A stretch of 64,000 nucleotides of DNA from Haematobia irritans (GCF_050003625.1 NC_134398.1:64736891-64800890), one strand, 5' to 3'. Numbered from the stretch's first letter, positions 21,577 to 32,150 are shown. Numbers and translations are program-made. The notes: generated by a model not told the origin, from the sequence alone.

Positions 21577-22044
21577 ATCACGACTTCTTACGAACGAATA
21601 ATTGTGGGCGAAGAGATATTATTAAAAATAAATTAGTTGATATTTTGTGTTCAAAGGATAAAGACGGACGATTCAACTCATTTTCTCTTGTTGTGTTTAT
21701 TGTTTAATTTAATTCAATATAAGAATAAATCTTGAGCCAGCAACGAACCGGGTCGGACCAGGTCCAAAATAAGACTTGAAAAACGTGTGTTCATTTCATA
21801 TTTTAAAAGGCAGTATTGCCGCTAGCTGACAGTACATTAGCGCCGTTATGGCTCCATATTCGAAACTATTATAAAGTTGCAATAATTTCCTCATGTAAAT
21901 TTACTGCTTTCGAAAGCGCTGAAATTCATACAGAGAAGACGCGCATTTAAGTGTGATATTTCCTTAAAAACTCATGAGTGAATTCCTCACAGAGGTACGC
22001 GTTGATTGACTTTGACTTCCCTTACAAAGCTTCTGAATATTCAG
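21577..22044. other. no feature recognised
   Basis: No repeat or reading frame that I can assign. A GGTCGGACCAGGTCC near-palindrome lies at about 21752. Confidence 0.3.
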
Positions 22045-22258
22045 TAGGTTTTTTGCTGGGTTTTATCCGATCCTGTTGAAATTTGGTACGTAATGCTAGT
22101 ATGCCCTCTAACAGCCATGCTAGGATTGATCGATATCGGTCCATAATTTTAGGAAAGCTTAAGATACCATGGCATTGACAACTGTTACTACAACCCAAGT
22201 AATTCAATTGTGGATGACAGTCCTCAGTAGAAATTTCTACGCAATCTATAAGATTCAA
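22045..22258 (-). repeat. possible DINE-related conserved repeat
   Basis: On the minus strand the text GATTGCGTAGAAATTTCTAC, ACTGTCATCCACAATTG, AATTACTTGGGTTGTAGTAA and CAACAGGATCGGATAAAACC resembles, from memory, an intergenic repeat widespread in Drosophila whose start is the same TATATAC-TAAGTTCGGCC terminus seen here in DINE-like family 2. A 78-codon frame runs through it, but I do not treat it as a gene. The match was not checked. Confidence 0.4.
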
Positions 22259-23583
22259 CCATTCGGCTGAACTTTTGGCCGTATTTACGTGTCGTAAATA
22301 TTCTTACCTCAGTTGGATGTTGTTTTTTTCTAAACGATATTTGTGAACATTAAAAACAGATCATGGCATTTCAGTAAATATTGACAATAGTTTGTTTGCA
22401 TACAACATGAGAAGATATTGTCACTTCTCCACAAACTTCTGGGTTTATAAAATTTATTTGATCACCTATGCAAACATCCGTGTCTCTTTTACCACATTTC
22501 TCCAACTGCTGTTGTGTTTTTGTTTTATTGTTTTTTAAGGTATTGCCGATACTTATTATGATGGTTTTCTTATTAGAATCAAGCATGAGAAATATCGTCA
22601 TATTACATGGGAGAGAGACCCAAACCACCTTCCTGTGTGCTGCTTGGCGACAGTACCACAACAGCAAAGCAACATTGTATTTACTTACAGGCATTTTCAC
22701 TACTTTACTTTCTTGTAATTTTCCTTTTGTGTGTTACAGTTTCCTTGTCATAGGCGATTGAGGAGATTCGTCTCACATCGTGTGGGGATCATTCTCGTTT
22801 TCTTGGGCATTACTATCGCTGATATTGCTGCCTAATTAAAAACTATTACAAACAATAACAATTTGTAGCCATATACGGCTGATGATTCTACGAGATGGTG
22901 GATGTTAGCCATAGACTAAAGCAAACGGACAAATGTTCCAATGTTCGAGTTGTGACTACTTCTATTGCCTAAGCTATTGTGATTTGTTTCTTTTTTGTGT
23001 GTTTTTGTTGTTGTGCACTTCTAGTTACTACCTCATCTTTGCAGCGGCAAACAATTAGCTTCTATTGTCTTCTCGGAGATGTCGGAGTCAAGGTAGTAGT
23101 AGCAGCGCAACTCCAACAATCTCATGGAACTTTCAAAACTTTCTCATATTATTGTCATTGTCTCGATTTTTTCCTTCGATTCAGTTCAGTTTGAATAAAT
23201 GTGGCGGCTTCTTATAGCTGCCATCGTTTGTCTTCCAAACTGCATGACTAGGAAATTGTTGTTAACAAATTGTCAACAGCACTTTCCATTTTGTCATCAA
23301 TGGTAAAAATTTATGGGTTTTTCGTTAACATTACCATTTCCAGTAAGCAAGAAAGTTTCCGTCAACCAAAACACAAAAACAAAAATCTAAAAATCTAACA
23401 AAAGGGTGGTATTCAGAAACAAAATCGTTATTGTTAAGTGAAAACTAAGAAGGAATAAAAAATGAATGAGGGAAAAATTAGGATACACACGTGTGAATAA
23501 AATCAAAGAAATACTTTCGAATCTCGCAAGTTTTTTTTTGGTAGTCATGGAAATTATTAATACTCTTTCTCTGGTATTGTGTA
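22259..23583. other. non-repetitive stretch, no gene recognised
   Basis: Balanced composition and no family repeats until 23584. A minus-strand 109-codon frame (22371-22700) and a plus-strand 97-codon frame overlap one another; neither shows a known motif. A good minus-strand donor-like CTGAG/GTAAGA is at about 22303-22313, without a convincing exon before it. Confidence 0.4.
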
Positions 23584-24718
23584 CACTGAAAAAAATATTG
23601 TCGTGAGGTCAAAGATTTCATGTCATTAAAATACGAATGCAAATTTTGCTTAGCATAGAAGACGCATTTCTCTAAAATAAATTTATTTTCCTTGTCCAAA
23701 AGTCGATAAATTTTTCAATGAAGTCGTATTGTCCTTATAATTAAAAATGGGTATCTTAACATGAAAGAAAAAATTTATAGGCTAAGGTCAACTTGACTTT
23801 AATAATTCAGAAAAATTCTTTAAATTTAATGAAATTGTCTTTAAATTTGTTGTCTTTTTGCATCTTGACTACAAAGCAAAAAATCGTACAAATATACACT
23901 CAAAAAAAAGTGAACTCACTATTTCACTAAAGCCAATTTAACTATATTTTAGTTCATGAAATTATTATATTTGGAGAAAGTTCCATTTACTCTAATAATT
24001 TTTTGCGTACGTTAGTTAAATGAACTAAAAGACGGGAAAAATTATACACAAATGAAGTAAAAAGTTTTACTAAATTCGCACTTCTCACAAAATAGTTCAT
24101 TATTTCTTTAAATTTGTAAATTTTACTACAACAGCGTCCATCATGAACATCGTATGTCACTAAAGACATTCTTGCAATTTTGAACTCCAATTTTTTCCTT
24201 CAAACTGCAAAATTTTCTTTAAAAAGTGAAAAAAATTATTTATGTCTAATAAATTTTCTTGAATTTGTCGAAAAATATTTACTTATTTTTGTGATATCGG
24301 CGTGATGCCAGCGCTTGTAATACTGTTTAGTTAAAAATTTCTAAAACTATTCAAAATTTTCTAAAATTAATCAAAAGTTTTCTTCCTGGTGGGTTCACTG
24401 TTTTTTCACTGTAGGAAATGTTTTTAAAAACTTTATTTTAAAGAAGTTTTTTACTTCGAACATAGCATAATTTCTACTGGAAGTCGAGTCCTAATTTGGA
24501 AAATAAAGTTGCCGTTAACTCGTCCTTAAAAAAAAGCTGAGAAAGCGAAAAATTAAAATTTGCTTCCTAGAAGCAAGTACGCATAACCTAAATTTAAAAG
24601 AGAATTGTGTCTTAAAAGTATCCTTACTTGTATTCTCCACTTCTTTGGCTCGGAATCAATACCAAATTTTTTAAAGTAAAGACAAAATCTTTGGAACAGA
24701 GTATGCTTTTTTTCGGTG
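23584..24718 (+). mobile_element. family A element interrupted by a family B element
   Basis: Starts CACTGAAAAAAATATTGTCG after TA (23582-23583) and ends GTATGCTTTTTTTCGGTG before TA (24719-24720). Family A text stops at CAAATA, gives way to a family B element and resumes at GGAAATGTTTTTAAAAAC. The uninterrupted copy at 9013-9668 reads CAAATATAGGACATG here. Confidence 0.88.
23897..24411 (+). mobile_element. family B TIR element nested in family A
   Basis: 515 bp with ends CACTCAAAAAAAAGTGAACT and GGTGGGTTCACTGTTTTTTC then ACTG, flanked by TA at 23895-23896 and 24412-24413. The undisturbed target in the 9013 copy proves TA duplication. Non-coding; the minus-strand 67-codon frame at 23987 is incidental, and a sister frame exists in the copy at 33198. 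Confidence 0.9.
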
Positions 24719-24808
24719 TAATTATATCAGAACTCGATTTCAGAACATAACAGCAAAAGTAGTTGAGGGGAAAATCTGTTTAAAAAGAGCAATTGTTACA
24801 TACCTCTA
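24719..24808. other. short spacer between TIR elements
   Basis: About 90 bp of unassigned DNA separates a complete family A element from a complete family D element. Confidence 0.4.
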
Positions 24809-25437
24809 CACTGAAAAAAATATTTACGTGATCTTAAAGATTACGCAACCAAAATTTTAGGATGCGAAATTTACAAAATATTAATGACTTTTTTCTTTTT
24901 TCTTTAAAGTAATGAAATTTTAATTAAAATAAAGTTTATAATCTTTGCTTCAAAACTTTTTTTTATTAAATTTAGGGCACAAATTTTGTAAATATGCATC
25001 CCTCCTTTAAAGTCGCATGTCATTGTACTAAGGCTAATTTTCTTTAAAGTAAAGAATCACATTTTTGATTTAAAGAAATTGTCCTTAAATTAACTGAAAT
25101 ATTGAAACTTTAGATTTAAGATAAAAACGCTTCAAATATAGGTTAAGACTTCTTTTAATTTAACGTCTTTGTTTCAAAGTTTTTTTTTTTTTTGGAATTA
25201 AGAAAACATTTTTTACTCTGAAGTATTTGTTTGTACGTGAGTACCTTTATTTATAAACCGCGAAAAGAGAATGACAATTTGATAAATGAGATCTGTATCC
25301 TAATTTTAATTTTATTGGTCCTAGATTTAAAGCCTGATAGGTAGCTAAAAGAAGCCGCATCTTTGGCTCGGAATCAATACCAAAATCCTTAAGAGGAGGT
25401 CAAAATCTTTGGATCCAAGTAAACATTTTTTTGAGTG
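24809..25437 (-). mobile_element. family D TIR element, complete
   Basis: Ends CACTGAAAAAAATATTTACG and GTAAACATTTTTTTGAGTG, flanked by TA at 24807-24808 and 25438-25439; 629 bp. It is the cleanest family D copy and serves as reference for the insertions in 10361-11572. Non-coding. Confidence 0.88.
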
Positions 25438-25919
25438 TAGTAATATCCTAGACTTGTGTTTTTATTACTTTTGCCCTTGCAAGAGTAAACAAGAATTCAA
25501 TTTTATAATAATTGCATAAAAAGTTTGAAGGGGAATTTTTGCATCAAAATCTCGAAAATTCGAAATCGTTTATTAGCTAAAAATATATCGCAAAATCGAT
25601 TTTCGATTGTCAACTTCTTCTTGATTTTGTCCACCAAAAAACAATATTTTCGTTTTTTGTTTTCATGTTTATTATTCTCTGAATTGGATTAACCCTACCA
25701 ACATACATATTTTGAATTTTACGCAAAGATTTAAAATGCATTACTCAAAAATATCGATTTAAATCAGAAAAATTTATATATAATTGTCGTATTTTTTCCA
25801 AAATTTTGAACACAACCAATCATATTTAAGCTGCTATAATAATTTAGCAAAAATTTGGACGAAAGATAAATTTATTTGTAAGGTAGGTTGTTCAACTAAT
25901 CTCATTACCATTCGATTAA
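25438..25919. other. AT-rich, no feature recognised
   Basis: Many ATCGATTT and AAAATCG phrases (25560-25760), otherwise no assignable repeat or frame. Confidence 0.3.
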
Positions 25920-26160
25920 CTTCGAATTGATTTTATAATGCATAATTGTCCGCCGCCGAGTGAACAAATTTATATCGGCTCAGTCGTCACGCCGCCGCCG
26001 CCGGAAGCAAAAATTTAGTGTCCGCCGCCGCCGACAAAAATGGGTCGTCTTCATTCTCTGCTTCAAATTGATTTTATAATGGATAATTGGCCGCCGCCAG
26101 AGGCAAAAATTTAGTCGCCGACAAAATGGGTCGGCTTCATTCTCTGGTACTGTAGTACTT
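25920..26160. repeat. GCC-rich imperfect tandem duplication
   Basis: AATTGATTTTATAATGCATA near 25925 recurs as AATTGATTTTATAATGGATA near 26067, about 140 bp later. Each unit continues into CCGCCGCCG runs, AAAAATTTAGT and ATGGGTCGTCTTCATTCTCT. It is a sharp GC island in very AT-rich DNA. The minus-strand 66-codon frame is Arg-rich because of the CCG runs. Confidence 0.8.
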
Positions 26161-26866
26161 TTTTTGTAATACTCTTTCACCCTGTTCAGTGCCGTAGTAC
26201 CCCTGCGAATGATATAGCACCTTTTGTGTATTCACTTTTGAAACGATATCAGCTTTTCTTGTAGAATAATTACGACAAAATATTTTGAGAAAGTCTTAAA
26301 CAAACATATTTGCTAAAGGCTGTTTACTGTATACCAAACCCGCATTCTTATAAATTTGGCAAAATAGACAAGTTCATGTAGGAGGAAAACTTCTTTTGGT
26401 AACAGTCAGAATAAAAAAAAAACGATTTTCTTGAACTTCAAGAATATTTTGGTACCGAAATGCATTTAATAATGAAAAAATTAATTTAAAACTGAGGAGT
26501 GTGTCAACCAAAATTCAATTTTATATCTCTTTTTTATGTCAAAACTTGTGACCAGTGAGTATTAACATTGAAGTGCAGTCTTAAGCAGCTAGAATATTTT
26601 ATTTTCAAGATTAGAACAATAACTGACACGCGACTTTATTTAAAAGGAGAAGACTTTGACAATAATATTCCAATGAAATTTTTGTTGTGATACTGAAATA
26701 TTTTTCAACTATGAAAGTATGGAAAAATCCTTGATGTCAAAAGATCAAATAAGATGATTTTTCGCTATAAAAAATAATATCAAGAAAGTCGAACAACGTA
26801 ATTCCTTTTTATCTAATTTATTTCCTGATGGAAGCAAAAAACATGAAAATAGATTTTTTTTCTCAT
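26161..26866. other. no feature recognised
   Basis: No repeats of the described families, no convincing frame. Confidence 0.3.
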
Positions 26867-26945
26867 TCAGTCCATTGTGTGACCACAGTTTAACTCAACG
26901 ACGACGGACCTTCTTATAGACGAGCCCGAGCGTCGTTTCATTACA
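26867..26945 (-). mobile_element. SINE-1 3' fragment
   Basis: TTCAGTCCATTGTGTGACCA, then after a gap GGACCTTCTTATAGACGAGC and CCGAGCGTCGTTTCA correspond to the reverse complement of the SINE-1 body. Heavily deleted. Confidence 0.65.
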
Positions 26946-26947
26946 TC

Positions 26948-27383
26948 CTCAACAAAAAATCGCTTCTTTAACATATACCCCAAAACATTCTGCTTCAAGC
27001 ATATATATTTTTAAGATTGGTCCAAACAAAATATTGTTTGTATTGTTCAAACATATTATGTTTCACAATAGGCATACACTGGTAGTAACAAATTTAACGA
27101 AATTTTCTTTGTGTATATATATTTTTAAGGCACCAATTGGTTACTTCTATTCTTTTACTTGCAGCATAATCTATAGGTCTCTCTTTCTAAACACATATAT
27201 ATGTTTATAGTCTATTTCTAAATTAATATATGTTTGCATCCAAGCATATTATATTTACAAAAATTTTATGTCCTAAACATAATATATTCCCAAACACTTA
27301 AAAATATTGTGTTAAAAATTTTGAGTTTCAAACACATAACTTTTACATACAAAAATATGAAAATAAGTCTTTTGCGTCCGTGT
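26948..27383 (+). mobile_element. family E TIR element, short form
   Basis: Starts CTCAACAAAAAATCGCTTCT and ends AAGTCTTTTGCGTCCGTG before TA. It has the short-form middle CTTTGTGTATATATATTTTT, AAGGCACCAATTGGTTACTT. Non-coding. Confidence 0.72.
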
Positions 27384-27520
27384 ACCGTGAAACCACTTAG
27401 AGAAGCTTTTAGACACTCAGAAATGTCACCGGCATTACTGAGGGGGGTTACTCCACCGTCGAAACTGGGATGAAACCACGACCCTTTGTATGAAACCTTT
27501 GCAAGCACCACGGTGGCTTC
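27384..27520 (-). mobile_element. SINE-1, 5' portion
   Basis: Reverse complement of the SINE-1 head and first body segment: CACCGTGGTGCTTGCAAAGG, the B box in TCGTGGTTTCATCCCAGTTT (damaged), and CTGAGTGTCTAAAAGC. It starts at the exact end of the neighbouring family E element. Confidence 0.75.
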
Positions 27521-27529
27521 CCTTTTTGG

Positions 27530-27804
27530 ACGCGATACAACACGATAAATATGACGATAAATATGACGAGAAACAAAGATGTATTCACTTTTAAATGCTG
27601 GATGGCTCTAACCACTTGTGGTTTCCCGGCTATCACGCATGAATTCCATCACGAAAATTTTTATTTCTGGATTCAATAGATCAAAATGTTTTTGAACGTT
27701 TGTAAACAATAAAATTAAATGTTATAGGACCAAATGTATCAGCTGTCAGACTAGAGGTTTCAAATGATAGTGACCTGAAGTTGCAATATATATGAGCCAC
27801 CCTG
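27530..27804 (-). mobile_element. Tc1/mariner-superfamily element, 5' terminal fragment
   Basis: Ends ATATGAGCCACCCTG at 27804 before TA, an inverted copy of the CAGGGTGGCTGA-type terminus. The inner text (AATTCCATCACGAAAATTTT, TTTCTGGATTCAATAGAT, AACAATAAAATTAAATG) aligns with 41080-41247, the transposase 5' noncoding end of the larger element. No coding part remains. Confidence 0.7.
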
Positions 27805-28302
27805 TATAGGTTTATGGGACCGATAAGACATATGTGGTCTCAGTTATGTACTTTTCTCATATATCAATTCTGTCTACACTTGAAAAAAAATCTTGCGTAA
27901 AAAATTGATAAACAAACAGAAACAATTAAAAAAATAAAGATTTTTTTAGTATTGATTTCTTTCAAAAGTTTATTTATATCATATTCGAGGCATCCGTTTA
28001 TCAGAACAGAGAACAAATCTTCTGCAGCTAAATATTATTTTCATCTCAATCATAAGTTACGGACGGTTTGCCACATTGTAGATCACTGAAAAAATTGTGA
28101 CCAAAAATTCCAACTAATATTATACTTGAATTCAATTATAATTAATTGAAAAAAATCAATTAATAATGAATTGGTTCATCGAACTGTTTAATTGAAATAC
28201 AAATCAATGAAACGTGTGCATAGTTAAGCTTGTGGAAGTTGATAACTGGCAATTTCTTTTCAATAACATAATAATACCAATTCCTCAATCTTCATGTCGA
28301 AT
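27805..28302. other. AT-rich, TTAATTGA relic near 28090-28200
   Basis: Apart from CTGAAAAAATTG and TTCAATTATAATTAATTG text resembling the AT-rich small element, nothing is recognised. Confidence 0.35.
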
Positions 28303-28312
28303 AAGGTCGTAT

Positions 28313-28663
28313 GGGAGCCACCGTGGTGCAATGGTTAGCATGCCCGCCTTGCATACATAAGGTCGTGGGTTCGATTCCTACTTCGACCGAACACCAAAAA
28401 GTTTTTCAGCGGTGGATTATCCCACCTCAGTAATGCTGGTGACATTTCTGAGGGTTTCAAAGCTTCTCTAAGTGGTTTCACTGCAACGTGGAACGCCGTT
28501 CGGACTCGGCTATAAAACGGAGGTCCCTTGTCATTGAGCTTAACATGGAATCGGGCAGAACTCAGTGATAAGAGAGAAGTTCACCAATGTGGTATCACAA
28601 TGGACTGAATAGTCTAAGTGAGCCTGATACATCGGGCTGCCAACTAACCTAACCTAACCTAAA
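28313..28663 (+). mobile_element. SINE-1, best full-length copy
   Basis: A tRNA-derived SINE of about 350 bp. Head: GGGAGCCACCGTGGTGCAAT, A box TGGTGCAATGG at 28324-28334, anticodon loop CTTGCAT (TGC as anticodon), B box GGTTCGATTCC at 28368-28378. Then the AAAAAGTTTTTCAGCGGTGG linker and a ~250-bp body ending ATCGGGCTGCCAACTAACCT, then a (CTAAC)n-type tail, CCTAACCTAACCTAAA. Target duplication: AAGGTCGTAT just upstream (28303-28312) and AAAGTCGTAT just downstream (28661-28670), one mismatch, typical of LINE-driven retrotransposition. RNA polymerase III would transcribe it from the internal boxes. The LINE partner is not in the window. Confidence 0.92.
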
Positions 28664-29888
28664 GTCGTATTAAAATTTTAGTAATATGAAAAATGTTCAT
28701 AGTCTTAATGTAAGAAAATATTTTTGGCACATTTACGGTTTCTCTCCAATTAGTGTCACTTTTGTGTAAATTTTGTAACAAATTTTCTGCCTTTTCCACG
28801 TAACGTAATTTATATCTGCGTTAAAACTTACAGAACATATAACGCTACAAAAAGATTAATTAGAGGGTGCCAATTTGTGACACTAGAATTTTTTACAATA
28901 TTATAAAAAATACATAATTTAATCAATACAATAAAAAAGTATCTTATATATATTATCAATTTCAACACAAAAATTGATGTCATCCTCTACAACCTAACCT
29001 AACCTAACCTAAAAGTAGTCAATTTGCCGCTAACGCGGATGGCCTAATGATTTTTCGGTTGTTTCCCGTGCTACTGGTGCTGCGAACTTGAATATCACTT
29101 TATCTAATTTAACCAAATCGTTACATTTTCTTAATCATATAATTTACAACTTTTCTCTATAAATATCCACAGATTGGTTATAATTTACTCTTTCATTAGA
29201 AGTTTGTTAATGAATTTCACTCCATAACGTAGCTTATTTCAGTCAAAAACTTTTTATGTCATCTTCTATATGCTATGCTTTTGACCCTTCCAATAGTATC
29301 TCCTAATATTTACCGTTTGGACCTGTTAAGTAGACTTCTAAATATTTTCTAAACGTTGCATAATTTCTATTTGTTAGAAAAAAAAAAAACAAGAATTTAA
29401 TAACGTTAGAATGTAGTGGCTATCAGCTATAATTAATCTTTTTTAATCCACTCTTTTGAAACATAATAATAACCATTAATTTTCATTAATTGAACATTTG
29501 AAGAGTTATTATATGGCTCATTTAAAGGTGGCCATTTGTGGTTCATTTATAGTTTCTAGCAGTCATCACTGTTGAAACGAACTAATTATTAAACGGAAAT
29601 AAAGGAAAACATTTATTCTTTTATGTATATGTTAGTGGGGTTTGTTATTTCTATTAGTGTATGTATATGCCCCTATTCAAAACAGTTTGTTAAAAGTTGA
29701 TCGAAGGAATTTGTATGGTAAAAGTAGGTTTAAAGTTTACGTTAACTTTTTGGAATATGGGGAATAATGTTTAAGACGAGCGATGACAAATATTTATAAA
29801 TAAGCTTTGTCCGTTACTGGGTCCTAAACCGAAAGAAAAAATACAAAATAAATAAAATACGAAATTTGCCTTTGTTATAATGCATTTT
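28664..29888. other. AT-rich, no gene recognised
   Basis: Apart from the CCTAA array at 28985-29011 I can assign nothing here. Confidence 0.3.
28985..29011 (+). repeat. (AACCT)n pentamer array, orphan SINE tail
   Basis: ACAACCTAACCTAACCTAAC then CTAAAAG: four and a half AACCT units standing alone 330 bp downstream of the SINE-1 tail. Most likely the tail of a second, otherwise deleted SINE copy. Confidence 0.8.
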
Positions 29889-29912
29889 AGAGAGCACCGT
29901 GGTGCAATGCAC
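29889..29912 (+). mobile_element. SINE-1 head stub
   Basis: AGAGCACCGTGGTGCAATGC matches the first ~22 bases of SINE-1 including the A box, then similarity stops. Confidence 0.5.
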
Positions 29913-29964
29913 CGAAATATGTAGAAAGTTTTGAACTTCAGTTTGGTCATCACATTTACAACTA

Positions 29965-30187
29965 CATCCTCAAAAATAATGGGCTCTGTATCATATACTC
30001 CCAAACATATTATGCTTAAAGCACATAAAATTGTTTGTATTTTAAGGCCCCAAATTGTTAAGTCCAGTTTCTAAATATCTGAAAAAAACGAGGGCTAGCG
30101 AGTGCCCAGAAATTCAATATCTCAAAAGCGACATAATATATTCGCAAAACTTTCCAGAAACATAAACAATTGTGCAAATAATTACTA
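29965..30187 (+). mobile_element. family E fragment
   Basis: CTCAAAAATAATGGGCTCTG, TATCATATACTCCCAAACAT and TATTATGCTTAAAGC match the left end of family E (compare 11804). It directly precedes the next family E terminus. Confidence 0.6.
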
Positions 30188-31258
30188 CACTGTTAGAAAA
30201 ATATGTTTTTCATATGTTCCGATATAAACAAAATGTGTTTTGGGCACAATTTTAAAACACAATATATTTAACTGCAAACATGTAATGTTCCTAAACTAAC
30301 ACTAAATGTTTGGGACATCTATGTTAATATGTTAGAATACATTATGTTTGGGGCATGACTGTTTCATAAAAATCACATGTGTGAATGCAAACATATATAA
30401 ATTTACAAATTTCGACTAAGTATACATATGTTGTGATATTTTATTCAAAGCGACAGAGAGAGTATAGAGAAAGAAATAGAGATGGAAACACAGCGAAATA
30501 ATCAAAAGAGAACAATTTCTGTGAAACCGCTTGTATGTCGTTTCGGAAAACTGTTTTATGATAAGGCCAAAAATTTGATATGCTTAAGTCTAAATATTAT
30601 TTAATTTGAATAACGAGAATAGACATTCGGAACCAAGAGAATAGACATTTGAAAAACAAACAGCATATGTTTTCGCCATGAGAGCAGCATTTTATGTATG
30701 TGTGGACATGTGTTTTGTGTATCATTTTGGTATTATGGGCACACTTTTTTTCTTGGTTCGTTAAAAGAAATCAGTGGTCTTCATAAAAATAACGAAAGGG
30801 CACTATACTCTTTTTAGAGTTGGGACAGTAAAATGGAATAAGGAGGAAATAGTAAAAAATTGCACAGTAAAATGTATAAAAACAAAGTTTAGTTCCTCTT
30901 TATTAATAAGTAGTCCACGAGGAGTTGACGGACACCTTCAAATATAAAAGCAGGCATTAAGTTCGAGTTTTGCAGATAAAACAATTTAAAAAGTTTATTT
31001 TCTTTAAAATGAATTATATAAGAAAAATAAAAGGCATTTTAGAGCGACGGTGTTAAATGCTAGTAAAAAACTGTTCACGCCTAAATAAATTTATGTTTAT
31101 ATTATAAAATTATTTATGTATGTTTATACTCGACTCCACGTTCTTCTTTTGTTTTTGAATTCCTTCCAAATTTTAAAGTTTTGTACCAAACCACATTTCG
31201 AAGTTTCATTATAAAAATTTAATATAGTATAAATATAAATGTGTAAATTAAAAAAAAA

Positions 31259-31335
31259 GTGTTCGGTCGGAGCAGGGATTGAACCTACGACCCTTTGCAT
31301 GCAAGGCAGACATGCTAACCACTGCTCCACGTGGC
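31259..31335 (-). mobile_element. SINE-1 head inside family E-like element
   Basis: Reverse complement: GCCACGTGGAGCAGTGGTTA, GCATGTCTGCCTTGCATGCA (TGC anticodon position), GGGTCGTAGGTTCAATCCCT (B box), then the linker stops. Same arrangement as 20737-20815. Confidence 0.78.
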
Positions 31336-31442
31336 AAACAAATGTATGTTTCTGTTAAATAATGTTATGTTTGCATGGGCTCGTGGGCGCTGCAAACTAT
31401 GCTATATAAATGTAACTTATAACGATAATTATCTACTGGTGA

Positions 31443-31650
31443 CTATAACAGCTACGTAGTCCAGTGGATAGTGTGTTGGCTTACAAACTGTATGGTCCTC
31501 GGTTCGATTCTCCGTGCAGGCGAAAGGCAAAATTTAAAAAATTTATAAAAGTGAATAATTTCTTCAACATTATTTGTAATACAGAAAAAGGTGCCAAGAA
31601 CTAAAATATTTCGTGGAAGTGAAAATTACGAGTATGTTAGGCAATGAGCA
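31443..31650 (+). mobile_element. SINE-2 module inside family E-like element
   Basis: A box TAGTCCAGTGG at 31457-31467, B box GGTTCGATTCT at 31501-31511, then GAAAGGCAAAATTTAAAAAA and the body with ACAGAAAAAGGTGCCAAGAA. About 110 bp from the divergent SINE-1 head, as in the family F element. Confidence 0.78.
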
Positions 31651-31869
31651 CAATCGTCTTTAGGAAAAATTCTTCCAAGCATATAATATTTTTGGGCTCA
31701 AAATGCTTCCAAACATATAATATGTTCACATAAAACAAATATATTAATGCTTCGGCAGAATCCAATAATATATGTGCTACCTGCAAAATATGTTTGGAAC
31801 ATATTTTAAAGAAGTGATTTTTTTTTTGAGTGTGTACATATTAAAGCATAGGGTACAAGTCTTTTCACT

Positions 31870-31948
31870 TCTTCTTTCTAATTTGTGTATATTTTGTTTT
31901 TCTTTTTAGGTAAGTCGACGAGTTTTTGAACCTTATGGATATTACGAT
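31870..31948 (+). promoter_or_regulatory. strong 3' splice site fused to GTAAGT: recursive splice site or 13-codon exon
   Basis: Seen: a possible branch site CTAAT at 31878-31882, a pyrimidine-rich tract ending TTTTGTTTTTCTTTTTAG at 31909, and immediately GTAAGT at 31910-31915. The fused AG/GTAAGT is the signature of recursive splice (ratchet) sites in long fly introns. Alternatively 31910-31948 is a real exon: frame 1 is open (VSRRVFEPYGYYD) and a second donor, GAT/GTAAGC, follows at 31949. Read through, frame 1 ends at TAA after VSYKIVVN, so a short terminal exon is also possible. The site lies just outside the TIR element, in DNA without family repeats. Transcription is not demonstrated. 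Confidence 0.5.
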
Positions 31949-32098
31949 GTAAGCTATAAAATTGTTGTAAATTAAGTCTGTACTAATTCCTTAAAATTCG
32001 CGCACGGAAGATGACGGAAATAAGAAAAGCGGAAAGAAACTAAGCTTATATGTGGAAAAAGGAAATTATATCTCATGTTTTACAAAAATTCAGTTTTA

Positions 32099-32150
32099 TA
32101 CAAGTATATACAGCAGTAAGTTCGGCCGGGCCTAATCTTGAATTCCCATT
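32099..32150 (+). mobile_element. DINE-like family 2 left-end stub
   Basis: ACAAGTATATACAGCAGTAA then GTTCGGCCGGGCCTAATCTT and GAATTCCCATTACC match the first ~50 bases of family 2. The rest is absent: sequence passes directly into the zinc-knuckle frame. Confidence 0.85.

Larger units (their letters stand above)
30188..31834 (-). mobile_element. family E-like element, long form with SINE modules and extra DNA
   Basis: Left terminus CACTGTTAGAAAAATATGTT followed by TTTCATATGTTCCG after TA (30186-30187); right terminus GAAGTGATTTTTTTTTTGAG then TGTG before TA (31835-31836). It contains CATATGTTTGG-type text at both ends, about 800 bp of unassigned DNA (30430-31250), then a SINE-1 head (minus) and a SINE-2 module (plus). 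At 1.65 kb it is longer than other copies; the extra DNA may be a further insertion. That both ends belong to one element is inferred. Confidence 0.55.

Noticed and set aside
22371..22761. Opposing frames of 109 and 97 codons
   Set aside because: They overlap on both strands, show no motif and no framing splice signals.
23987..24190. Minus-strand 67-codon frame with a similar frame at 33198-33401
   Set aside because: The similarity reflects two copies of family B, not a gene family; other family B copies have stops.
28645..28663. Telomere-like CCTAA repeats
   Set aside because: They are short SINE tails with a target duplication just beyond, not a telomere.
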